Positions 1 to 6,616 of a DNA stretch of 7,512 nucleotides are shown in pieces. Position numbers and translations under genes: made by a program. This DNA is from Chitinophagaceae bacterium (lineage in GTDB: Bacteria; Bacteroidota; Bacteroidia; Chitinophagales; UBA10324). Under the pieces are notes generated by a model that was not told the DNA's origin, made no database searches, and saw only the letters and a list, made by a program, of their open reading frames with translations. The stretch lies in the NCBI GenBank assembly GCA_023251195.1, contig JAHEZG010000199.1, forward strand, positions 1 to 7,512, given 5' to 3'. Numbering within the stretch: position 1 is the first letter of the stretch; each line of letters starts with the position of its first letter.

Positions 1-1
1 T

Positions 2-709
2 GAACCAATGGAGGCACAAGATGAATTTAATAAAGTTTTAACTGAGAATGCAGGCACAAATATTAAAAGAACTTTTGGTGGAGTATCAGTTGCAGGATTA
101 ATGAAAATGAATGACACCTATGGAAGTACAGGTGCAGATATGACTGATACCTGGGCTTGCTTTGGAGATCCTTCGGTAATGCTTCGTACTGATGTTCCCG
201 GCGATTTAATAATTACACATGCTCCTCAAATTGCATTAAACGCTCAAAGTTTTATCGTAAATAGTAATGTGGATGGAGCAATGGTTGGTTTATATTCAAA
301 AGATGAAATTCTTGGTGTTGGATTTATTGCAGGAGGTACATCAAACATTTCAATTACTGATGGCAATTTGAATTCAAGAAATGGTGATTCAATGCTGGTA
401 ACAGTAACTGCTTATAATAAAACCCCCTATCAAAAATGGGTTAAAATCGGAACAATTGAAACACCTGTTGTTTCACAAATATTTCCAAACCCTGCAGGCG
501 GATCGTTAACCATTGATTTAACCGGATTAAGCTGGAACCTGGGATCAATAAATGTTTACAACGCCATAGGCCAATTAATGATGCAGGGAAATTTACCAAC
601 TGATCAGTTTCAACAAACAATAGATATCAGCCATTTCGCCGCAGGTTTTTACAATGTTCAGATTTTGCTTGATGAAAAAATCTATAACAATAAAGTGGTG
701 ATAAAATAA
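2..709 (+). CDS. Gingipain-like C25 cysteine peptidase, C-terminal part with T9SS sorting domain (5' end missing)
   Basis: This is the 3' end of a gene open through the left edge; the reading frame begins at base 2 and about 235 residues are visible. The segment at nt 68-190 carries a glycine-rich FGGVSVAGLMKM stretch and then TWACFGDPSVMLRT, which match the end of the gingipain (peptidase family C25) catalytic domain. An Ig-like beta-sandwich follows (roughly nt 200-455), as in RgpA/Kgp. From about nt 464 to the stop is a T9SS type A sorting domain: IFPNPAGG, then VYNAIGQLM, GFYNVQIL and a terminal KVVIK. In known cases this domain directs a protein with a Sec signal through the type IX system, where it is removed and the protein is attached to the surface or released. 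The catalytic His and Cys and the signal peptide would lie upstream and cannot be seen, so activity and specificity (Arg, Lys or other) are unknown. PorU, the T9SS sortase, is also C25 but lacks such a tail, so this is more likely a cargo protease. Confidence 0.88.
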   Translation, partial: EPMEAQDEFNKVLTENAGTNIKRTFGGVSVAGLMKMNDTYGSTGADMTDTWACFGDPSVMLRTDVPGDLIITHAPQIALNAQSFIVNSNVDGAMVGLYSKDEILGVGFIAGGTSNISITDGNLNSRNGDSMLVTVTAYNKTPYQKWVKIGTIETPVVSQIFPNPAGGSLTIDLTGLSWNLGSINVYNAIGQLMMQGNLPTDQFQQTIDISHFAAGFYNVQILLDEKIYNNKVVIK

Positions 710-733
710 CTTTCGAAATAGCAATTAAACAGC

Positions 734-764
734 AAGCCTGCAGTTTTTAACTGCAGGCTTTTTT
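734..764 (+). terminator. Rho-independent terminator of the C25 peptidase gene
   Basis: A perfect 12-bp inverted repeat (734-745 with 749-760) encloses a 3-base TTT loop, and a run of six T residues spans 759-764. It begins 25 bases after the peptidase stop codon. The core pair is GCCTGCAG/CTGCAGGC. In the opposite direction the stem is followed only by a broken T tract (TTGCTGTTT), so it may also stop transcription of the convergent methyltransferase gene, less efficiently. Confidence 0.9.
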
Positions 765-796
765 ATTTGATTTAGTGTTCCTTTAGAAATAAAATT

Positions 797-2197
797 TCAG
801 CGCATTTCAATCAGCGCAACATTTTCAATGTGATGGGTGTGTGGAAACATATCAACGGGTTGCACTTTCAGTAAATCATATTTCTGTGCGAGCATTTGCA
901 GGTCGCGCGCCTGCGAAGCAGGATTGCAACTCACATACACAATTCGCTTTGCTTCAGTATTTAATAATTCCCGCACCACATCAGGATGCATACCTGCACG
1001 CGGAGGGTCGGTGATAATTACATCGGGCTTACCGTGTTCTGTTACAAACTTTGTGGTGAGTGCATCGCGCAAATCAGAAGTATAAAATTTAACATTCGAT
1101 ATTCCATTCAGTTGTGCATTCAACCGAGCATCGCGAATAGAATCTTCTACTTGTTCTATTCCAATAACCTGTTTGGCTTTGGCCGCAATGAATAAAGCAA
1201 TGCTTCCGGTTCCTGTATATAAATCATACACCAACTCGTCACCTGTTAATCCGGCAAACGATCGAACTACTTTATATAATTCAAGCGCCTGAGTTGGGTT
1301 GGTTTGGAAAAATGATTTCGGACTTATCTGAAATTTTAAATTCTCCATCGTTTCAATAATAAAAGCATCACCGAAATAAGTAATCACCTCCTGATCATAA
1401 ATTGTATCATTCACTTTTGTGTTTACGATGTAGTGGAGCGAAACCACCTCCGGAAAATTATTTTTTATTTCATCCAACAAGGGATACAACCAGTCTTCTC
1501 TCATTTCACCCACCACTATAATCACCATAAATTCTCCTTTCAGATTGTTGCGCACAATCATGGTTCGTAAAAAACCATGTTTGTTCCAGTTGTCGTAAAA
1601 ACTCATGTCGTTTTTTACTGCAAAAGCTTTTACAGCCAACCTTATTTTGTTTGAAGGTTCAGGTTGCAGAAAACATTCATCCAAGTCCAGAACCGTTGTA
1701 AAATTTCCGGCCACATGAAAACCAAGAGCAGGTTTATAAACTCTGTCTTCAGTTTCCAATTCTTCCTTCGTAACCCAGGCTCTGTCGCCTGCTGAGTAAT
1801 CTAATTTGTTCCGATAATATTTTTGATTGACCGAACCGATGATTGGTAAAATTTCTTTTGCCTCTACCTTACCAATTCGTTGCAATGAATCCAGAACCGA
1901 TTGCTGTTTGTATTTTAATTGCGAAGAATAATCAAGAAATTGCCACTTGCAACCACCACATGTTCCGAAGTGCTTACAAAAAGAATCAATCCGTTCAGGC
2001 GAAGGCGAAATGAGTTTGTCAATGCGGCCTTCCATCCAATCTTTCTTTGATTTTTGTAATTTGATATTCACTACATCACCAGGCACGGCACCATCAACAA
2101 ACAATACTTTATTATTTATCCGCGCAAGACTTCTTCCCTCATTTGCATATGCGGTAATCTCAATGTTTTCTAAAATGCTGCCTCTCTTTTGTTTCAT
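797..2197 (-). CDS. rlmD: 23S rRNA (uracil-C5)-methyltransferase, RlmD/RumA type
   Basis: This 466-residue protein is a SAM-dependent RNA m5U methyltransferase; RlmD methylates U1939 of 23S rRNA in E. coli. Residues about 5-65 form a TRAM RNA-binding domain. Cys74, Cys80 and Cys83 (CX5CX2C), with Cys175 in DECF, are the expected [4Fe-4S] ligands that separate the RlmD/RlmC type from TrmA. The SAM-binding motif is DLYTGTGS at 325-332. DPPRAGMH at 397-404 is the family motif IV, Cys424 in YVSCNP is the predicted nucleophile and Glu458 in THHIE the predicted general base. All key residues and the usual length are present, so it should be active. The ATG at 2197 leaves a short N-terminus before the TRAM domain and has no Shine-Dalgarno sequence. 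The gene stands alone, convergent with the peptidase and divergent from the isomerase operon. The target base is inferred; members of this family can be RlmC, RlmD or dual RlmCD, and sequence alone does not settle which. Confidence 0.88.
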   Translation of the reverse strand: MKQKRGSILENIEITAYANEGRSLARINNKVLFVDGAVPGDVVNIKLQKSKKDWMEGRIDKLISPSPERIDSFCKHFGTCGGCKWQFLDYSSQLKYKQQSVLDSLQRIGKVEAKEILPIIGSVNQKYYRNKLDYSAGDRAWVTKEELETEDRVYKPALGFHVAGNFTTVLDLDECFLQPEPSNKIRLAVKAFAVKNDMSFYDNWNKHGFLRTMIVRNNLKGEFMVIIVVGEMREDWLYPLLDEIKNNFPEVVSLHYIVNTKVNDTIYDQEVITYFGDAFIIETMENLKFQISPKSFFQTNPTQALELYKVVRSFAGLTGDELVYDLYTGTGSIALFIAAKAKQVIGIEQVEDSIRDARLNAQLNGISNVKFYTSDLRDALTTKFVTEHGKPDVIITDPPRAGMHPDVVRELLNTEAKRIVYVSCNPASQARDLQMLAQKYDLLKVQPVDMFPHTHHIENVALIEMR

Positions 2198-2364
2198 ATC
2201 AGGGGTTGAAAAATTTTTCTTTCAAACAAAAGGTGTTCTTTAATCCTTCGGCTTAATTGTTGTTATTTGCGGGCGACAAAATAAGCGCACCGAATCCGTA
2301 ATGTTCTGTTTTATTATTCCCGATATTAGTTTTATACCTGCGGATGCTGTCAGTCAAATTTGTA

Positions 2365-2372
2365 TAGATTTG
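2365..2372 (+). promoter_or_regulatory. Candidate Bacteroidota -7 promoter element for the isomerase operon
   Basis: TAGATTTG fits the Bacteroidota sigma-ABfr -7 consensus TAnnTTTG exactly and lies 40 bases upstream of the ATG at 2413, which would give a leader of about 30-35 bases. The -33 position has only a weak match to TTTG (GATG at 2343-2346, 18 bases upstream), so the call rests on one short motif in the right place. Confidence 0.38.
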
Positions 2373-2412
2373 CCACCCTTAAAAATAACCCTCTGATAAA
2401 AACCATTCATTT

Positions 2413-4395
2413 ATGAAGTCAATAAAAATTTTTGGAATTTTTCTTTTGCTTGCTTTTTTCAATCAGGCACATGCACAAACAACAAAACCACTTTTCACAG
2501 TTGGAAACGAAAGCATCGGAGTTGATGAGTTTCTGAATGTTTACAAGAAGAACAACATGGGAAAAGAAATTGATTACAGCGAAAGTGCTGTGCGTGATTA
2601 CCTGAACCTGTATATTAACTTCCGCGAGAAAGTAAAGGAAGCCCGTGACATGAAAATGGATACTGCTACATCGGTTAACAATGAACTTTCAACCTACCGA
2701 AGCACATTGGCAAAGAGTTATTTAATTGACAAAGAGGTAACCGATCAATTGGTTAACGAAGCATATACGCGCCTAGGAAAAGAAATTCATATTGCACACA
2801 TTCTTATTAAGTGCGATCAAAATGCTGCGCCGGCCGATACTTTAAAAGCTTATTTAAAAGCAATGACTATATATAATATGCTTGCGAAAGGAAAGGATTT
2901 TAACAAATTGGCTAAAGATTCATCGGGTGATCCTAGCGCAAAAGACAATGGCGGCGATCTAGGATACATAACTGCTTTGCAGGTTGTTTATCCATTTGAA
3001 AATGCGGCTTATAACACACCTGTTGGTAAAATGAGCAAGCCGTTTCGCACCCGATTCGGATATCACATTGTGAAAGTATTAGACACGCGCGAGTCAAGAG
3101 GCACCATTCAAGTGGAACATATTTTTGCAAAACTTTCAAAAAACTCAACACACGACGATTCGTTAAAAGCAAAAGCAAAAATCGACCAGTTATATCAGCA
3201 ACTAACAGAAGGCGAAAACTTTGAAGAACTTGCAAAAAAAGAATCAGAAGATAAAACTTCAGCTGGTGAGGGTGGAAAATTACCTGCATTCGGAACAGGT
3301 AAAATGGTTCCCGATTTTGAAAATGCTGCCTATTCACTTAAAAGTGTTGGTGATTATTCAAAGCCGGTTTTAACCAAGTATGGTTGGCACATTATTAAAT
3401 TAATTGAAAAAACTCCGCTGCCATCGCTTGATGCTTATCGCGAAACATTGCGCAAGCAGGTTGAAAAAGATTCAAGATCTGAGGCTGCAAAAACATCCTA
3501 CATTAATAAAGCAAAAACCAAATTCAATTACATTGAAAATAATGATGCAAAATCTGAATTGTTTTCAAAAATGGATTCAAGTTTAATGAAGGGGTTATGG
3601 AAAATGGATCAGGCCGCCGGTTTATACAAAGTACTTTTCACACTCACTGATAAAACCCTTAAGCCTGAAGTTAAAAACTTTACACAGGCCGATTTAGCAG
3701 ATTTCATTGAAAAAAATCAGCGTAAATACATGCAGCCAAATGATAAGGCAATCATGTTTGGAAAAATGTATACTTCCTTTGTTGAAAATAGCTTGCTCGG
3801 TTTTCAAGAACAGAGATTGGATAAAGAATATCCTGCATTTGCCGATTTGATGAAAGAATACATGGATGGAATTTTATTATTTGAATTAACTGACCAGAAA
3901 GTATGGTCAAAAGCCGTGAAAGACACCAGTGGCTTGCGTACTTATTATGAAACCACTAAGGAAAAATATCCTGACGAAGAAAAAATAACAATTAAAACAT
4001 GCACTTTTAAAGATGCAAATTCAATTGTGGCTTATAATAAATTAGCAGCAAAAGGAATGGATGATGCAGCTATAAAAACAAAACTCAATAAAAATGACAG
4101 TACTGTTTTTAAATATGAAATCGATACTTATAAGCGCACACAATTCGAAAATGAAAATTCAGGTTTGGAATGGAAGGTGGGTTCATCTAAAACTAACAAT
4201 GGCGAAAACGGAACTTTTGAAATTTTAAAAGTAACGGGCTTAACTCCTGTTATGCCTAAACCATTGGAAGAAGCACGCGGATATGTTGTAGCTGATTTTC
4301 AGGAAAAACTTGAAAAAGACTGGATTCAGTCGCTTCGCGAAAAATATCCTGTTCACATTAACGAAGATGTGTTGAGCACCATTATTAAAAAGTAA
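2413..4395 (+). CDS. Periplasmic peptidyl-prolyl cis-trans isomerase with two parvulin domains
   Basis: This 660-residue protein is predicted to be an exported foldase/chaperone that isomerises X-Pro bonds in proteins crossing the periplasm. Residues 1-21 are a Sec signal peptide ending AHA, with cleavage before Gln22. Residues about 25-120 are a helical SurA-N-like region. Parvulin domain 1 spans about 124-224, with His129 (AHILIK), the conserved GGDLG at 180-184 and His218 (FGYHIV). Parvulin domain 2 spans about 231-330, with His236 (EHIF), GEGGKL at 285-290 and His326 (YGWHII). Both keep the paired histidines of the active fold. Residues about 335-660 form a long tail rich in Lys and Glu with no assigned catalytic motif; it may include a degenerate third module (see findings). 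It is the first gene of the operon, its stop being followed after 3 bases by the next gene. The start is fixed by the signal peptide. It is SurA/PrsA/PpiD-like, but the exact subfamily name is uncertain. Confidence 0.87.
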   Translation: MKSIKIFGIFLLLAFFNQAHAQTTKPLFTVGNESIGVDEFLNVYKKNNMGKEIDYSESAVRDYLNLYINFREKVKEARDMKMDTATSVNNELSTYRSTLAKSYLIDKEVTDQLVNEAYTRLGKEIHIAHILIKCDQNAAPADTLKAYLKAMTIYNMLAKGKDFNKLAKDSSGDPSAKDNGGDLGYITALQVVYPFENAAYNTPVGKMSKPFRTRFGYHIVKVLDTRESRGTIQVEHIFAKLSKNSTHDDSLKAKAKIDQLYQQLTEGENFEELAKKESEDKTSAGEGGKLPAFGTGKMVPDFENAAYSLKSVGDYSKPVLTKYGWHIIKLIEKTPLPSLDAYRETLRKQVEKDSRSEAAKTSYINKAKTKFNYIENNDAKSELFSKMDSSLMKGLWKMDQAAGLYKVLFTLTDKTLKPEVKNFTQADLADFIEKNQRKYMQPNDKAIMFGKMYTSFVENSLLGFQEQRLDKEYPAFADLMKEYMDGILLFELTDQKVWSKAVKDTSGLRTYYETTKEKYPDEEKITIKTCTFKDANSIVAYNKLAAKGMDDAAIKTKLNKNDSTVFKYEIDTYKRTQFENENSGLEWKVGSSKTNNGENGTFEILKVTGLTPVMPKPLEEARGYVVADFQEKLEKDWIQSLREKYPVHINEDVLSTIIKK

Positions 4396-4398
4396 CTT

Positions 4399-5256
4399 TT
4401 GAATACTGTTGTTCGCTTCATTCTGTGCATGACCATAGCATTTCATTCCTGTTCCACTGTTTCAAAAAAAAACAGTGATAAGGGAAGTCCAATTGCAAGG
4501 GTTTATGAAAAATACCTTTATGAACAGGATGTTGAAGGAGTGGGAAGAGGAGCCGCAAAGCCAGAAGACAGTATTTTAGCTGTAACGAACTACATTGAAT
4601 CTTGGGTTCGTCATAATTTAATTTTGCATTACGCCGAAGAGAATCTTTCTGATAAAAATATTGATTTAGAAAAACAGCTGACTGATTACCGCGAATCTCT
4701 TTCCATATTTTATTATGAAAAGGAATTAATAAAACAAAAACTCGATACTGTGGTGAGTGAAAAGGAGATAAAAGATTACTACTTAAAGTATATCGATAAT
4801 TTTGAATTAAAAACTGCTGTATCAAAAATGCGATACATCATGATTCCGAAATCATTAAGAGTAAAAACCGATTCGGCAGTATACTGGCTTAAAAAACAAA
4901 ACGAAATCAATCAGTCAAAACTTCAGAATTTTTGCCTGGAGAATGCAGTGAAATTTCAAATTACCGATAGTTCCTGGTTTTCAGTTGATGAACTGAGTTC
5001 TTTATTACCATTGACCGAAAACAATCTTGAAAATGCTCCTTACAACAAATCATTTCAGTTCACGAGCGATTCATCGTATCAGTACCTGATCAGTTTCGAT
5101 GATTTTAAATTAAAAGGAAACGCCGCTCCAATTCAATATGTTAGAAAAGACATCGTTACAATTATTTTAAACAAAAGAAAACTTGCTTATTTAAGCACTA
5201 TACACAACAGCATTTACCAAGATGCGTTGCAAAACAAAAAGTTCGAAACCTACTGA
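4399..5256 (+). CDS. SurA-N-like putative lipoprotein without isomerase residues, TTG start
   Basis: This 285-residue protein is probably a membrane-anchored periplasmic chaperone subunit; its function is inferred. With the TTG start the N-terminus has a short basic region (Arg6), a hydrophobic stretch FILCMTIAF and then FHSC, giving a likely lipobox with Cys18. The next in-frame ATG (4429) would leave only seven residues before that Cys, too short for a signal, so TTG is preferred. Residues about 33-135 resemble the helical N-domain of SurA (YIESWVRHNLILHYAEE, then EKEIKDYYLKY). Where a parvulin domain would begin there is KMRYIMIPK (143-151), without the histidine of HIL, and the expected YHI is replaced by YQYLIS (227-232). 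The end, with LNKRK and a helix finishing KKFETY, resembles the SurA C-terminal helix. It lies between two isomerase genes and is 1 bp from surA. The lipobox is non-canonical (Phe at -3), so lipidation is uncertain. Confidence 0.75.
   Translation: MNTVVRFILCMTIAFHSCSTVSKKNSDKGSPIARVYEKYLYEQDVEGVGRGAAKPEDSILAVTNYIESWVRHNLILHYAEENLSDKNIDLEKQLTDYRESLSIFYYEKELIKQKLDTVVSEKEIKDYYLKYIDNFELKTAVSKMRYIMIPKSLRVKTDSAVYWLKKQNEINQSKLQNFCLENAVKFQITDSSWFSVDELSSLLPLTENNLENAPYNKSFQFTSDSSYQYLISFDDFKLKGNAAPIQYVRKDIVTIILNKRKLAYLSTIHNSIYQDALQNKKFETY
4455..4477 (+). other. Hairpin with A9 tract inside the start of the lipoprotein gene
   Basis: CACTGTTT (4455-4462) and AAACAGTG (4470-4477) form a perfect 8-bp stem with a 7-base loop. 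An uninterrupted run of nine A residues (4464-4472) covers most of the loop and enters the right arm. It lies just downstream of the codon for the predicted lipid-attachment Cys. There is no T tract after it, so it is not a terminator. It may affect local mRNA structure or may be chance. Confidence 0.35.
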
Positions 5257-5257
5257 T

Positions 5258-6616
5258 ATGCGATTCATCACCACAATTCTGCTCTGCCTTATATTTCTAT
5301 CTGTTTCTGCTCAAAAAGTGGTTGATAAAATTGTAGGTGTTGTGAACGACAAAATAATTTTACTTTCCGACATCGAATCGCAATATCTCCAATACACACA
5401 AGAATATGGATCCAATGCACCGGCAAATTTGAAATGCGAATTGCTCGATCAGGCAATGACACAGAAATTATTACTGGCTCAATCAATTCTTGACAGCGTA
5501 GTTATTGCAGATGAAGATGTAGACAACGAACTCGATAAACGAATCAGGTACTTCTCCAACATGACCGGTGGCATTGAAAAACTGGAAGAGTATTACGGAA
5601 AATCAATTGTTGAAATTAAAGATGAATTCAGAACTGAGATTCGTGATCAAATGCAGGCTTCAAGAGAGCAACAGAATATTATTGGTGACGCCAATGTGAA
5701 TCCCTCAGAAGTGAAAAAATATTTTAGCGATATTCCTGCCGATAGCCTTCCGTATTATGATGCAGAAGTACAGATTGGTCAAATTATTTTTATTCCACAG
5801 GTTACTCCGGAAATGAAACAATTTGCCATTGATAAAATTAAAGAGCTAAGCAATCGTGCCAATAAAGGTGAAGATTTTGCCACGCTTGCAAGTTTGTATT
5901 CTGAAGATCCCGCCTCGATTGATAAAGGAGGCGAATTGGGTTTTGTGAATCGGGGTGATTTAGATCCGAATTTTGAAGGAGCAGCTTTTTCTTTAAAAGT
6001 GCCCGGACAAATTTCAGATGTAGTTGAATCATCATTTGGTTACCACATCATTCAACTCATTGAACGCAGAGGCGAGCGAATAAATGTTCGTCACATTCTC
6101 ATCACTCCAAAAACCACCACTTTCGATTTAACAAAAGCCCAATTGCGTGCCGATACGGTTTATCAAAATTTAATTGCCGGAAAAATTTCATTCAGCGATG
6201 CTGTAAATAATTTTTCAGAAGACGCCGAAAATAAAAACAACGGAGGCATGCTCGTAAACAACAAAAGCGGAAATACTTTTTTTACAATTCCGGATTTAGG
6301 CGATTACGATAAAAGTCTTGTATTTACCATTGCCAATTTAAAAGCCGGTCAGTTTTCAAAGCCAGAAGTATTCAGAGATAATTCAGGTAAAATGATGTAT
6401 CGGATCGTATATATGAAAACCGAATCAGTAGCCCACAAAGGAAACATGAAAGATGATTACGATAAATTTCAATCAGCAGCTCTTTCACAAAAACAAACGG
6501 ATATTTTTACTGAATGGGTAAAAGAAAAAATTGCCCGCAGTTTTACATTCATTGATCCGCAATTTTCTGATTGCGATTCAATGTTAAAGTGGAAACAAAC
6601 AGCACAGAAACCATGA
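5258..6616 (+). CDS. surA: SurA periplasmic chaperone / peptidyl-prolyl isomerase
   Basis: SurA binds unfolded outer-membrane proteins in the periplasm and escorts them to the BAM complex. The 452-residue form starting at 5258 has a signal peptide MRFITTILLCLIFLSVSA with Gln19 at +1; an in-frame ATG 36 bases upstream (5222) would overlap the previous gene and bury the signal, so it is rejected. Residues about 20-150 are the helical SurA N-domain, opening with VVDKIVGVVNDKIILLSDIE, a very typical SurA start. Parvulin domain 1 (about 170-269) contains the GGELG loop (224-228) and FGYHII with His263, but QII replaces HIL at 175-177. Parvulin domain 2 (about 277-386) has RHILI with His279 but YRIVY (Arg382) where the second His is expected. 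A C-terminal helical segment follows (about 397-430). It starts 1 base after the lipoprotein stop and overlaps moxR by 4 bases, so translation is probably coupled. Its identity as the chaperone is firm; its isomerase activity is doubtful. Confidence 0.88.
   Translation: MRFITTILLCLIFLSVSAQKVVDKIVGVVNDKIILLSDIESQYLQYTQEYGSNAPANLKCELLDQAMTQKLLLAQSILDSVVIADEDVDNELDKRIRYFSNMTGGIEKLEEYYGKSIVEIKDEFRTEIRDQMQASREQQNIIGDANVNPSEVKKYFSDIPADSLPYYDAEVQIGQIIFIPQVTPEMKQFAIDKIKELSNRANKGEDFATLASLYSEDPASIDKGGELGFVNRGDLDPNFEGAAFSLKVPGQISDVVESSFGYHIIQLIERRGERINVRHILITPKTTTFDLTKAQLRADTVYQNLIAGKISFSDAVNNFSEDAENKNNGGMLVNNKSGNTFFTIPDLGDYDKSLVFTIANLKAGQFSKPEVFRDNSGKMMYRIVYMKTESVAHKGNMKDDYDKFQSAALSQKQTDIFTEWVKEKIARSFTFIDPQFSDCDSMLKWKQTAQKP

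Noticed and set aside
837..1195. Two short overlapping plus-strand open frames
   Set aside because: They are antisense to the SAM-binding and catalytic parts of the methyltransferase, which are clearly coding on the minus strand.
2277..2284. CAAAATAA as a reverse-strand -7 promoter element for the methyltransferase
   Set aside because: It differs from the reverse complement of TAnnTTTG at one of the two defining positions and has no TTTG partner at the expected spacing.
2933..3337. Minus-strand open frame of 134 codons
   Set aside because: It lies wholly inside the isomerase gene opposite its two parvulin domains, and its translation has no recognisable domain; it is a shadow frame.
4418..4825. 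Minus-strand open frame of 135 codons
   Set aside because: It is antisense to the lipoprotein gene, whose plus-strand frame has SurA-like features; no family is recognised on the minus strand.
5222..5257. Upstream ATG giving surA 12 extra N-terminal residues
   Set aside because: It would overlap the lipoprotein gene by 35 bases and place a polar, lysine-containing stretch ahead of a textbook signal peptide that begins at ATG 5258.
2413..6616. Tandem gene duplication giving rise to the three SurA-like genes
   Set aside because: The shared architecture suggests ancient common origin, but no nucleotide-level repeat is visible between the genes, so a recent duplication cannot be supported.
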